Made by a program: the position numbers and the translations under genes. A DNA stretch of 64,000 bases. Origin: Uranotaenia lowii (Eukaryota > Arthropoda > Insecta > Diptera > Culicidae). The DNA lies in the NCBI RefSeq assembly GCF_029784155.1, contig NC_073693.1, positions 355,884,591 to 355,948,590 on the forward strand, in the 5' to 3' direction. Below are positions 1 to 11,163 of the stretch, in pieces (positions within the stretch are counted from its first letter, which is position 1; every line of letters begins with the position of its first letter). Under the pieces are notes generated by a model. It worked only from the letters and a program-made list of their open reading frames with translations, was not told the DNA's origin and ran no database searches.

Positions 1-564
1 CTTCGTCTATAATTCTTTTTATTTTCACATTTCCCTATCTATCTTCTATCTTTCCTTCAAAAAGTGAACTAGATATAAGCACACAATTGTAATCAAACAA
101 AACGAGTTTGGCTCCTTAAAGCCTAAAGGTATGAGCCGTTTCAAATAAAGAAATTACAAAAAAAAAAAATCTATAATTAGGCCAATATCGCAAAAACATT
201 GAACAGTTGATATGGACGACCCCTTTTGCCGACCCCTGACACAAAATTCAATAGAGTTGTTTTTGACATTTCTTACGCACACTTGCTGAGCGTGTACAGA
301 TGAGACGGGACAATTAACCTCCAAAACTCTCGGTACAAAAAACGGACAGACGGTCGACAAACATGGTCGTTTTTGAGGTTGATTGTCCCAAAACTAAAAA
401 GTGTTGGTGAAACAACCAGCATAATATCACCAACACTATCAGCGGCAAATAGGACTATACCTGGAATCAATTTCTCATCTCTCAAAACCCCTATGTGCAA
501 ATTTTTGTCACAATCCGACGATAAATACCGTCAATATCGCGAAAACAACATTTGTAATTCTTTT
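1..564. other. Unique AT-rich flank outside the left arm
   Basis: No gene is recognised and no counterpart was found next to the right arm. It contains an imperfect inverted repeat: about 21 bp at 306-326 beginning GGGACAATTAACCTCC, answered at 369-389. It also contains a short perfect hairpin at 400-437 (AGTGTTGGTGA, 16-nt loop, TCACCAACACT). These may be remnants of a small transposable element, but no target-site duplication was identified. The short reading frames here have no recognisable domain. Confidence 0.5.
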
Positions 565-568
565 TTAC

Positions 569-592
569 TTTTTCTTCTCTTTCCAGGTAAGT
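569..592 (+). promoter_or_regulatory. Abutting 3' and 5' splice-site consensus (recursive-splice-like)
   Basis: A pyrimidine tract ending CTTCTCTTTCCAG is followed directly by GTAAGTGTGG, so an acceptor consensus touches a donor consensus at 586/587. Such zero-length-exon junctions are the established form of recursive splice (ratchet) sites in long dipteran introns. The same junction is kept in the right arm at 61,184/61,185 on the minus strand. It could also be chance, or an ordinary exon end. No flanking exon is recognisable in the window. Confidence 0.35.
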
Positions 593-1745
593 GTGGCAAT
601 AACGCATCATCAAAGCGAGTGTCCAGCTGAACTGAAATACAACTAAATTCCAACTGCTTGAAGTGCCTTAATATGAACGAAAATCGTTTGTCATCAACTG
701 TCGCTCGAAATTGTAGTAACGTTCTTGTTATGACAAGAGCTGAAAGTTTTTTTTCGGTATCGTCTGATAACAATAACTGACATCGACGAAAGTTACCCGA
801 ACCAGATAACGGAACGATAATTTCGTAAGCTTTGCTCGCAGTTTTCTTAGGAGGTTGGCTTGTTACGGGAACACGTATTTGGTAAGAACATTTCCCTGTT
901 AGGGCGAGTCGATTTCCAGAAATATTCTGATTCCCTACTCAAAAGTTGAAATAATAAAAAGAAGTTTAAAAATTCATTGATTTTTTTGCTTTTTAGGTTG
1001 TGATTTCTTTTTGTAAAAATTACATTTTAAACCGGCCCTCGTCAATTTTGAAAGTTCGCCGAGGTCACAGAGAACGATTTTCCCCGATCTAAGACAATAC
1101 CTGGATCAGGGAGCAGACAAGCGTAGCAAAAGTTTTAATTAAACTCGCAGACGGGACGCAGACTTTTGCTTAGCATTGGCTGACGGAGACCTTGGTGGGA
1201 ATAATCTCCGTGACATTGCGAGAAAATCACGGAAAAAGGTGAAATGTCACGAGACGGGAGCTTCCGCCTTGCAACCTTTCTTGGATCAAAATCTCCTCCT
1301 CACCGAGACCGAGGTTAATCCGAGTGACAATTTTGAATCCGGCTCGCTGTCTCCACTTTTCTGGTGATTGTGATTTTACGACTAAATCGCTCGGCTGACT
1401 GATAACATTTTAGATGATTGGCCTTGTCTTTCCCTTTCCCCTCGAAGAAGGGTCCCGGGGCCAAGTTAAGATTTACGACCGCGTTAATGGGGAACAGCAT
1501 CCGGTTTATTGGATTGGCACTGTTCTTAATTTGGCTTTGATTGAATTTGCGAGCTTGTTTCCTCGCGGGAAATTTATGGCCTAAGATTGGGTGCAGTCAG
1601 GAGGGCAAATAAGATGTCAAGGGTTGTTTTCCGCTGGTTTTGTTTATGTTTCTTTGTCTTAATCCTTGGGAATGTCAACTGAATTAGAAGGTCCAAAACT
1701 TTAATAGAAGACTTTAAATAAAGAATTCAACGTTTTTGGATTTCC
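587..1745. other. Duplicated single-copy block 1 (left)
   Basis: Moderately GC-rich non-repetitive DNA whose reverse complement is at 59,990-61,184. A 63-codon frame at 1,176-1,367 (residues MADGD...SPLFW, then TGA) is also open in the partner. However, the copies differ by about 8 nucleotides that give 4 amino-acid changes, so there is no sign of purifying selection. I therefore do not call a gene. No known domain is visible. Confidence 0.7.
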
Positions 1746-1748
1746 AGA

Positions 1749-2374
1749 ATCTTCAATCTTCAACCTTCAATCTTCAATCTTCAATCTTTAATCTTCAATC
1801 TTCAATCTTCAATCTTAAATCTTCAATCTTCAATCTTCAATCTGCAATCTTCAGTCTTCAATCTTCAATCTTCAATCTTTAACCTTCAATTTTCAATCTT
1901 CAATCTTCAATCTTCAATCTTCAATCTTCAATCTTCAATCTTCAATCTTCAATCTTCAATCTTCAATCTTCAATCTTCAATCTTCAATCTTCAATCTTCA
2001 ATCTTCAATCTTCAATCTTCAATCTTCAATCTTCAATCTTCAATCTTCAATCTTCAATCTTCAATCTTCAATCTTCAATCTTCAATCTTCAATCTTCAAT
2101 CTTCAATCTTCAATCTTCAATCTTCAATCTTCAATCTTCAATCTTCAATCTTCAATCTTCAATCTTCAATCTTCAATCTTCAATCTTCAATCTTCAATCT
2201 TCAATCTTCAATCTTCAATCTTCAATCTTCAATCTTCAATCTTCAATCTTCAATCTTCAATCTTCAATCTTCAATCTTCAATCTTCAATCTTCAATCTTC
2301 AATCTTCAATCTTCAATCTTCAATCTTCAATCTTCAATCTTTAATCTTCAATCTTCAATCTTCAATCTTCAATC
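1749..2374 (+). repeat. (CTTCAAT)n heptamer array
   Basis: About 88 copies of a 7-bp unit reading CTTCAAT, more degenerate at its left edge (TTTAATC, TGCAATC, TTCAGTC variants) and nearly perfect from 1,890 to 2,340. It ends at a strand switch near 2,374, where the sequence becomes (AAGATTC)n. The right arm has the matching array on the other strand at 59,662-59,980, only about half as long. Confidence 0.95.
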
Positions 2375-2938
2375 TCAAGATTCAAGATTCAAGATTCAAG
2401 ATTCAAGATTCAAGATTCAAGATACAAGATTCAAGATTCAAGATTCAAGATTCAAGATTCAAGATCCAAGATTTAAGAATCAATCTTCAAGATTCAAGAT
2501 TCAATATTCAAGATTCAAGATTCAAGATTCAAGATTCAAGATTCAAGATTCAAGATTCAAGATTCAAGATTCAAGATTCAAGATTCAAGATTCAAGATTC
2601 AAGATTCAAGATTCAAGATTCAAGATTCAAGATTCAAGATTCAAGATTCAAGATTCAAGATTCAAGATTCAAGATTCAAGATTCAAGATTCAAGATTCAA
2701 GATTCAAGATTCAAGATTCAAGATTCAAGATTCAAGATTCAAGATTCAAGATTCAAGATTCAAGATTCAAGATTCAAGATTCAAGATTCAAGATTCAAGA
2801 TTCAAGATTCAAGATTCAAGATTCAAGATTCAAGATTCAAGATTCAAGATTCAAAATTCAAGATTCAAGATAGAAGATTCAAGATTCAAGATTCAAGATC
2901 CAAGATCCAAGATTCAAGATTGAAGATTCAAGATTCAA
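2375..2938 (+). repeat. (AAGATTC)n heptamer array, opposite polarity
   Basis: About 80 copies of AAGATTC. Its reverse complement, CTTGAAT, differs from the preceding CTTCAAT unit by one base, so the two arrays form a head-to-head, near-palindromic pair about 1.2 kb long. A few units are variant near 2,460-2,510 and 2,850-2,930. Confidence 0.95.
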
Positions 2939-3780
2939 ATTTCCGCTCAGTTAGAAAAAATACATCCAAAGACTACTTCTTGGCGTTAAACCAAAAAAGA
3001 ACTGGACTGTTCTCAGAATCAAGTGCATCTCAAATCATTTCTAATGAAGACTCTAGATAATCATTTCGAGAGAGAAGCTGAAACAGTAGAAAACAGTACT
3101 CTCTTTCGGAATGGAAACAGCAAACAGCTAATTACCTCTTAATGAGAGCAATAAGACGAGATATCGGTAGCTTCGTGATACCATGTATAATACTCTGACG
3201 TTATTGTATCTTTTTTTGGTCTTGCTACTGGAGATCATTCTTCTGGCTTCAAAATTCAATAGACGTCTTTCTAGAAAACTGTCTTCTCATTATTGATATA
3301 TTTTTGAACTATGCAGCTCTATCTGAAGTGTTCAACAATAGTTGAGGGGAAATTGGATTAAGTTTTTATTCTACAACTAATATGAGCTCATTGAGCAGCT
3401 CTGTTTAATCATTTGATCATTTGCCGAGCTCAAGTGTTTTCGTTTTCAATTGCATCGTACAGTTTCCTCACTCTCTTTTTTATAGCAGTTGATAATCGTT
3501 AGTTGCACTTGAAAATGCTTAATGAATATTCCGCATCACGCTTTGAAAAAAATGGTTGATTATGCTTTTTTGATTCTGCTCAAGTTTTGAACTCAATCAT
3601 ATTTTTCGCGGATATCTCTGCCAGATTGGTTGTTATTTCTGCGATAAAATGGTTTGCCATCTCTAGCATGTGATTTTTTCAATTGAGTTATTTTTTTCAA
3701 TCTTGTCAATTTCTGACAATTTCGACAATTTTGAGAATTTTGAGAATTTTGACTACTATCATAACTTTGAAAATTTTCAC
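2939..3780. other. Duplicated single-copy block 2 (left)
   Basis: Non-repetitive DNA beginning TTCCGCTCAGTTAG, matching the reverse complement of about 58,441-59,176. No reading frame of note is present. From about 3,680 it grades into degenerate TTTTGACAA-like units that lead into the 8-mer satellite. Confidence 0.7.
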
Positions 3781-3825
3781 AATTTTGACAATTTTGAAAA
3801 TTTCGAATATTTTGACGTTTTGACA

Positions 3826-5504
3826 TTTTGATATTTAGACATTTTGACATTGTGACATTTTGACATTTTGACATTTTGACATTTTGACATTTTGACATTT
3901 TGACATTTTGACATTTTGACATTTTGACATTTTGACATTTTGACATTTTGACATTTTGACATTTTGACATTTTGACATTTTGACATTTTGACATTTTGAC
4001 ATTTTGACATTTTGACATTTTGAAATTTTGAAATTTCGACATTTAGAAATTTTGACATTTTGACATTTTGACATTTTGACATTTTGACATTTTGACATTT
4101 TGACATTTTGACATTTTGACATTTTGACATTTTGACATTTTGACATTTTGACATTTTGACATTTTGACATTTTGACATTTTGACATTTTGACATTTTGAC
4201 ATTTTGACATTTTGACATTTTGACATTTTGACATTTTGACATTTTGACATTTTGACATTTTGACATTTTGACATTTTGACATTTTGACATTTTGACATTT
4301 TGACATTTTGAAATTTTGAAATTTCGACATTTAGAAATTTTGACATTTTGACATTTTGACATTTTGACATTTTGACATTTTGACATTTTGACATTTTGAC
4401 ATTTTGACATTTTGACATTTTGACATTTTGACATTTTGACATTTTGACATTTTGACATTTTGACATTTTGACATTTTGACATTTTGACATTTTGACATTT
4501 TGACATTTTGACATTTTGACATTTTGACATTTTGACATTTTGACATTTTGACATTTTGACATTTTGACATTTTGACATTTTGACATTTTGACATTTTGAC
4601 ATTTTGACATTTTGACATTTTGACATTTTGACATTTTGACATTTTGACATTTTGACATTTTGACATTTTGACATTTTGACATTTTGACATTTTGACATTT
4701 TGAAATTTTGAAATTTCGACATTTAGAAATTTTGACATTTTGACATTTTGACATTTTGACATTTTGACATTTTGACATTTTGACATTTTGACATTTTGAC
4801 ATTTTGACATTTTGACATTTTGACATTTTGACATTTTGACATTTTGACATTTTGACATTTTGACATTTTGACATTTTGACATTTTGACATTTTGACATTT
4901 TGACATTTTGACATTTTGACATTTTGACATTTTGACATTTTGACATTTTGACATTTTGACATTTTGACATTTTGACATTTTGACATTTTGACATTTTGAC
5001 ATTTTGACATTTTGACATTTTGACATTTTGACATTTTGACATTTTGACATTTTGACATTTTGACATTTTGACATTTTGACATTTTGACATTTTGACATTT
5101 TGACATTTTGACATTTTGACATTTTGACATTTTGACATTTTGACATTTTGACATTTTGACATTTTGACATTTGGACATTTTGACATTTTGACATTTTGAC
5201 ATTTTGACATTTTGACATTTTGACATTTTGACATTTTGACATTTTGACATTTTGACATTTTGACATTTTGACATTTTGACATTTTGACATTTTGACATTT
5301 TGACATTTTGACATTTTGACATCTTGACATTTTGACATTTTGACATTTTGACATTTTGACATTTTGACATTTTGACATTTTGACATTTTGACATTTTGAC
5401 ATTTTGACATTTTGACATTTTGACATTTTGACATTTTGACATTTTGACATTTTGACATTTTGACATCTTGACATCTTGACATTTTGACATTTTGACATTT
5501 TGAC
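3826..5504 (+). repeat. (TTTTGACA)n 8-bp satellite array
   Basis: About 209 nearly perfect copies of TTTTGACA. An identical roughly 32-bp interruption (TTGAAATTTTGAAATTTCG then ACATTTAGAAAT) occurs three times, with its TGAAA start at 4,021, 4,309 and 4,701. The spacings are 288 and 392 bp, exactly 36 and 49 units, so phase is kept. This indicates block duplication by unequal exchange. Scattered variants (GACATCTT at 5,321 and 5,464-5,478, TTTGGACA at 5,170) occur toward the right end. Long minus-strand frames rich in KMSKCQNV are products of the repeat and not genes. Confidence 0.97.
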
Positions 5505-5999
5505 AATTTTGACAATTTTGACAATTTTGACAATTTTGACAATTTTGACAATTTTGACAATTTTGACAATTTTGACAATTTTGACAATTTTGGCAATTTT
5601 GACAATTTTGACAATTTTGACAATTTTGACAATTTTCACAATTCACACGGTTTTGACAATTTTGACAAGTTTTGACAATTTTAATAATTTGACAATTTTT
5701 CCAATTTTAACAACTTTATCTATTTTGCCAATTTTTTCAACTTAGTCAATTTTGTCTGTCTGGTCAATTTTGCCAACTTTGACAATTTTGTTAATTTTGA
5801 TTGTTTTTAAAATTTAGTCAATTTTTACTATTTTTACAATATTTACAATTTTGACAGTTTTGACAATTTTGACAATTTTGATGATTTTGACAGTTATGAT
5901 AATTTTTATATTTGACAATTTCGACAACTTTGACCATTTTGACAATTTTAAGAATTGTGTCAATTTGTGAATTTTGTCGATTGTTAATTTTTCCATTCC
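5505..5999 (+). repeat. (TTTTGACAA)n 9-bp array with degenerate tail
   Basis: About 15 clean copies of TTTTGACAA to 5,640, one base longer than the adjacent 8-mer, then increasingly diverged units to about 5,990. The corresponding place in the right arm (54,561-58,440) is filled by nearly 4 kb of the same 9-mer family and has no 8-mer. Confidence 0.9.
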
Positions 6000-6015
6000 A
6001 TTTTATTTATTGGTA

Positions 6016-6925
6016 GGGGAGAGTGGGGTATCGTGGGCCATGGGGAAACGTGGGCCACTTTTAATATCTCAGATGTGTGTTGAGATAAAAATCTCAAACC
6101 AATTGTCATCGTCGTCGCTTTGCGTGAGCATGTATTCCTATATGTTGTTGACTGAAATACGCATCATATGCTTCTTTTATTTATCAAGCTAAAAAAAGTT
6201 AGAAAAATTTACTTACATAATTAAAAAAACACCCGCTAATTTCATCGATGGGGAACCTAAAGTGCATAGCAAAAATATGCTCATACGCTTATGATCTTAG
6301 TTTTGTCATGATCTTTCACGTGGAAAAGGAATTTTTTATGAAACATCAATAAGTCACACATACGCAACCAATTTGCAAATCATAGCTTGTGGGGAATCGT
6401 GGGCCACACATCTTGAACCACCTGTATTTTTATCTTTTTACACACATTCAGAACTTAAAATACGTTTTTCATATCTGTAAAGTTTTCTTATGCCAAATGA
6501 AAAGTTATGAAAAATATTTTGTCCATCCTATATAAGAAATTTTGCCAAACGTTCGCGAGCCAGGTTTTGGAATCCATTCGATCATACACAGCTCTCTTTT
6601 TGGTTTCATCATCTGAAATTGCTTTTAAATAACAAAATTAATTAGGAAATCACAGTTTTGGGTCAACTCATTAACTTTGTATGTTATTTGGTCAATTTGG
6701 ATTTGGTGGCCCACAATTCCCCACCATTTTTCAAAATCCAAAAAATATTGCTTTTTTTTAAACAGTCAGAATTCGGGGAAAATAATTTATTAAAAATTTG
6801 GAAAAAATACGTTGCTACCTTGAAAATGTAGAAAACTTTACCATTTTTTATTTTCATTTTATCTTTCATAATAAAGAAGTTATGGAACAACGAAAAAAAG
6901 TGGCCCACGATTCCCCACTCTCCCA
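6016..6925 (+). mobile_element. MITE-A copy 1 (910 bp, TA-flanked)
   Basis: The ends are inverted: the left begins GGGGAGAGTGGGGTATCGTG and the right end is the complement of TGGGAGAGTGGGGAATCGTG, with TA on both sides (6,014-6,015 and 6,926-6,927). Two further copies of the terminal motif lie inside, near 6,390 (GGGGAATCGTGGGCCAC) and 6,706 (complementary), so end motifs are repeated subterminally. No transposase frame is present, so it is non-autonomous. TA duplication and G-rich ends suggest a Tc1/mariner-like mobiliser, which is an inference. It is absent from the right arm. Confidence 0.8.
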
Positions 6926-7049
6926 TACATTTTCACGAGGATGGATTGGCAACATTGCCAAGTACGGTTTGTTTTCCTGCTATCGGTGATAGAAAATTCT
7001 TAATTAAGAGTGAAATATAGATTATTTGTTCGATGCTTTTAGTGGAACG

Positions 7050-8995
7050 AACGCGCAGAGCAGTGCTGCAAATTTTCTTAAAGCACAAATGATACTGACT
7101 GTGATTTTCTATCAGTGTAAAAAGCTTCAACTGAAATGAACGGAATAGAAAAGTCAACAAATATAAAAGCTTCTGATCGGCTCGGTCATCCTCGTGCCTA
7201 CAGAAAGCTGTGTGAGTGTGTCTATCAGTCAGTAGAAAGCTCACTCGTAAACCCGAACTAACTTGTTTCACTCGAAAGCTACGAAAGCGTCTTTCGCTTA
7301 GGCATTTCTGTCACTCACTGTTTTTGATCAGTGACTGCAGCTTAAGCATTCAATCAGTGTCAGCGAAAGTTGCTGATAATTTCAGTAAGCATTTGTTTTT
7401 GCCATTTTTGCAAATTATGAATTGGGGTTCAAAAAGAAAACGCGAATTGAAAATCGCTGAGACTATACGATTATTTGAAGGGGGACAAGAGGATGGATGA
7501 ATATAAAATTCATGAGAATTGAATTTATGGTAATTAATAATGACAAAAATATGACAAAATGTGGTCAAAAATGACAAAATTATTACACAATGTGATAAAT
7601 ATGTTGAAAACATGATAAAATTTTGACAAAAGTATGAGAAAAATCTGACAAATATGACTAAAATTTGACAATAAAATGACATCAATCGAACAACTATGTC
7701 ATCAATATGACAAAAAAATGACAATAAAATGACAAAACATAATAAAAATAAGACAAATATCCGACAAATGAGACGAAACTTTGACAAATGTGATGAAAAT
7801 ATGAAAAAATAACACAAAAATGAAGCAAATTATTTAAAATACAATGACAAAACATGACAACAAAATTACAAAATTATGACAAAGTTTTACAAATACGACA
7901 TAAATTTAACAATAAGATGATTAAACTTCGAGAAACCTTTGTCAAAAACATGTCTTATGTGATGAAAATAAGACATTATGACATAAATCTTATTATTAAA
8001 ACAAAATTATCACACAAAATTGATAATAAAATGATATATGTGGCTAAAAAATTACAACAAACTGGAAAATACCACATTTGTAATATTTAATCATTTTGTC
8101 AAATTTTTACATAGTTTAACGACATAGTCGTATTTTTGTTCTTTTGATATCAAATTTTCAAATATATAAATTTGTCGGATTTTATAACAATTTCATGTCA
8201 TGATTTTGTCAATTTATTGCCATATTTTTACCACGCTTGTCATAATTTTGTTTTGTCCTATTTTTGTCAATTGTTTACGACATTTGTCATTTTTTTGCCA
8301 TGATGTTGTCTTTTTGTCATATTTTTGTTAAAATATTGTCATATTTTAATCAGATTTGTCATATTTTCGACAGAGTTGTGTTAGTAAATATTTTTTCATT
8401 GTATTCTAAACTTTAGTCCTATTTGTCAGATTTTTTTTGTCATAATTTTGTCATACTTTTACCACATTTGTCATGTTTGGTCATTGCCAACTTTTTGTCA
8501 TAATTTTGTCCCCCACATTCGTCTACACGCTCCCTCGCCAGCGTTCGTCTCGCAAACCCGAACACTCATTTCTAAACCTTCCCACCTCTTCACACCATTT
8601 GAAAAAAACGTATTTTTTATCAGAATCCTTCAAAAATAGCGATCTCAGCAGTAATTCTGAAATTTGCGCATGTCTAGCGGGTCGAACAATCTTTGTCACC
8701 ATTCAACTAAATTTAATGATAATAGAAGGAAGCTTTTTTCACTTTCAGCAATGTTCGCTTGAAACTGAAAATGAAGATTGGATAACCTCATGAACCTGCA
8801 AAGAGCCTGAATGTATACTAAGCACCGATGTTGCCGATTGGTGAATGAGTGTGCAGAGAGCTTTCAGGACTGAGCTTTCTGTTCATTCTCGTATGAATCT
8901 AGTTGGAATTGAACTGACCGATACACTGCAACAAAGTCAGCTGATAATTTCTCACTGACACTGAAAATTTGCAGCACTGGCGCTGAGTGCTTTTT
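7050..8995. mobile_element. Foldback-like element with tandem-repeat arms
   Basis: The two halves are inverted. CAGTGCTGCAAATTTTC near 7,061 recurs as its complement near 8,970, and the GCTGAGA...GATTATTTGAAGG region (7,455-7,485) matches the complement of about 8,610-8,660. Inside these ends the left half (7,540-8,080) is irregular TGACAAAA repeats and the right half (8,093-8,520) is irregular TTTTGTCA repeats. The strand switch is near 8,085. Long inverted repeats built from tandem repeats are the hallmark of Foldback/Galileo-type elements. No transposase was found and the exact ends are uncertain. Confidence 0.55.
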
Positions 8996-10499
8996 CAAAC
9001 GGGCTTAGTGAAGTTTCTTTACAATTACCTCTGTTTACGCGATAATCAATGATCAATCTGATGACAGTTTCATATATTCTCGGAGCAGATGCCAAACATG
9101 AAGACCACAACGAATATTCGAAGCTAAGTATACATTTTGTTTTATTTTAAATATTTCATACAACGCTTGCAACAAGATTTGGTTAGTCCATGCTTCAATT
9201 CAGTTTTTCTTATTCTTTCATGCAATATTTTGCACAAGTTTATTTATCGTTTCAACAGAGTTAGTTCTGTATACATTTAGGCGTTTTTCTGATGGGGCAT
9301 CAGGAAGCTTTTGTGTTTATAAACTTGCCAAGAAACATCATAAAGGTCATAACTTGATTTAAGAATAATTTTAAATATTTTTCTAAAGTTCTTAAAGTTG
9401 AACATAAGTAACGTAAAGGATAATTTTAGGATTGCAACCATACCAGAATATAAATCAGTTTATCTTGTCCAATGTTTTCAATTAGCTGTTTTTCTCTTCT
9501 CTGAAATTTAAAAATGTACATAAGTAGAAGAAAGTTATTTTGAACTCAAGAAAGTGTTTGCTAGGTTTTTTCGATAGGTTGATCGACAAACATGAGTTCA
9601 TATAATGCACTGATAAACATGGATTCGACTCTATCATGAACGATAACAATTTCACACGGAAAATATCGAATTTCATTATTTGCTTTACTATTATACTCAG
9701 TTATTATGTTTATTTTTTAGCTATGTATAAATAAAAACTTTCAGCAAAATATTAGATTGATTATTATTGATTACAATTTTGATCATTAAACATGTCGAAT
9801 ACATCTATTCGAAGAATACAAGTATTCAATCTCTATGTAAAAAAAATATAGCTACTTTCACCTTCATTAACAATTGAAAGCTTTTACGGTTGATTCATGA
9901 TCCTGGCTTGATATTTTGATTTTCTTTTGGTGGAGCAAAGACTCTAAATAAAAAAAGAAGTTCAACAATGCTTAAAGTTATTTAGTTATGTCAGTAACTA
10001 CACACAAAAACATACAAATTATTGATAAAATGAATAGTTCTAGTGAGTTATTTATTCTTTTACAATATCGAATATCAGAATGCTAATTTTAATCTTGAAA
10101 TGTTAGGTTGTTCCAAGATAATTTCTTAAAATATGCTTTATGAACTGTTGATAGATGCTTCAAAACTAATAATCGTTTACATTAATATGAGGCAAAGAGT
10201 TGATTTATGTTGATGGGTTTCCAAAAACAATCTTATTCAATCATCACAATTCACATAACAAATTGATAAAGTAAAATAAACAAAAAAGAGGATTACTTCA
10301 TTCATTGACAAAACTATAATCTTTTATATATCTCCTTATAACTATTCTTTGAAGTTTGATAGAAGTATTTTTACCCTGAAAGGTCGTTTTTGAAAATACA
10401 TCAATGTAGCAGGAATAACAGCTAGGAAAACAAGTTAGCTAAGAAGATTTTAGAATATTTTTTACTTTACTATTAAACTTCTTATCACTGCCTCAAAGA

Positions 10500-11048
10500 T
10501 AGAAATAGGAGATTCCTTAGGAAATATCTAGGAGCATAGGAGGTGTAGGAAAACTCGATCGCACCATTTACCAAAATGGATCCTGATCTCTACCTTTCAT
10601 TAACTAACACAACTCCTTCCTTGGATACTTGAATATAGATTCGCAGACGTACAGACTGTCTCCATAGTTGGTGATACTAACTTATCTCTGGTTCTGACTA
10701 TTTCAAAATTATTTTTGGACTATGCAGGAGCAAGAGGTTGTTAGTTGAACCTAAAGAGTATCATACTAACATTCCTTCCTTTTTCCCCTTATTGACTACT
10801 AGGACGTGGCCGGCGCCGTTATTAATCATATAAAAAAGTGAGAGCATCAGTTTTGTACAATGAGAATGGCTGCTAATCCCAAGCACCATTCTTTTGGACT
10901 TTGTGCAAAATTGATGGCCTCGATTAATCACGGAGTAGCAACCATTGGCGACGTGGAACTTGTTCTGCTTAGCCACGCCAGCGATCATAGGATTCGAAAT
11001 GCGTAAGCTGAGTAAAGAACTAGATAAATATGTTATCAGAAGTTTCAT
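10500..11048 (-). mobile_element. Possible decayed retroposon fragment
   Basis: This stretch is more GC-rich and ordered than its surroundings. It carries phrases such as GGACGTGGCCGGCGCCG (10,801) and ACAACTCCTTCCTTGGATAC (20 bases, near 10,610) that look like 3' parts of insect non-LTR elements from general familiarity. A 95-codon minus-strand frame (10,761-11,048) has no domain I can name. I have no reverse-transcriptase motif to anchor the call, and it could be unrelated unique sequence. Confidence 0.25.
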
Positions 11049-11163
11049 TTTTTTATATATATTTTTGATGAATGATCATATCTTCACAGCATTTCAAGTT
11101 CAATGATTTAAAGTGGATATGAGTAGTCAACCAAGCTAAGCTAAGCTAAGCTATTTATTGGTA

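Larger units (their letters stand above)
6937..11151. other. 4.2 kb segment between the two MITE-A copies
   Basis: This left-arm-only DNA is bracketed by two copies of MITE-A that also share 12 bp of left flank (TATTTATTGGTA) and 11 bp of right flank (TACATTTTCAC). It contains the foldback-like element at 7,050-8,995, AT-rich DNA at 8,996-10,499 in which I see nothing recognisable, and a possible retroposon fragment at 10,500-11,048. Short AGCTA repeats occur at 11,133-11,152. The arrangement resembles an LTR pair, but the bracketing repeats lack TG...CA ends and no gag or pol frame exists. Confidence 0.6.

Noticed and set aside
1176..1367. 63-codon frame conserved in both arms (partner 60,385-60,576)
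   Set aside because: About 8 nucleotide changes give 4 amino-acid changes. This lacks the synonymous bias expected of coding sequence, and no domain or splice context is visible.
1749..2938. Telomeric repeat (short heptamers)
   Set aside because: The units CTTCAAT and AAGATTC are not telomere-like (no G-rich strand), and the array is interstitial with a strand switch.
3777..5639. Reverse-strand frame of 620 codons rich in KMSKCQNV
   Set aside because: An 8-bp unit with no stop on that strand stays open in every frame. There is no non-repetitive domain, and the matching right-arm locus has a different repeat.
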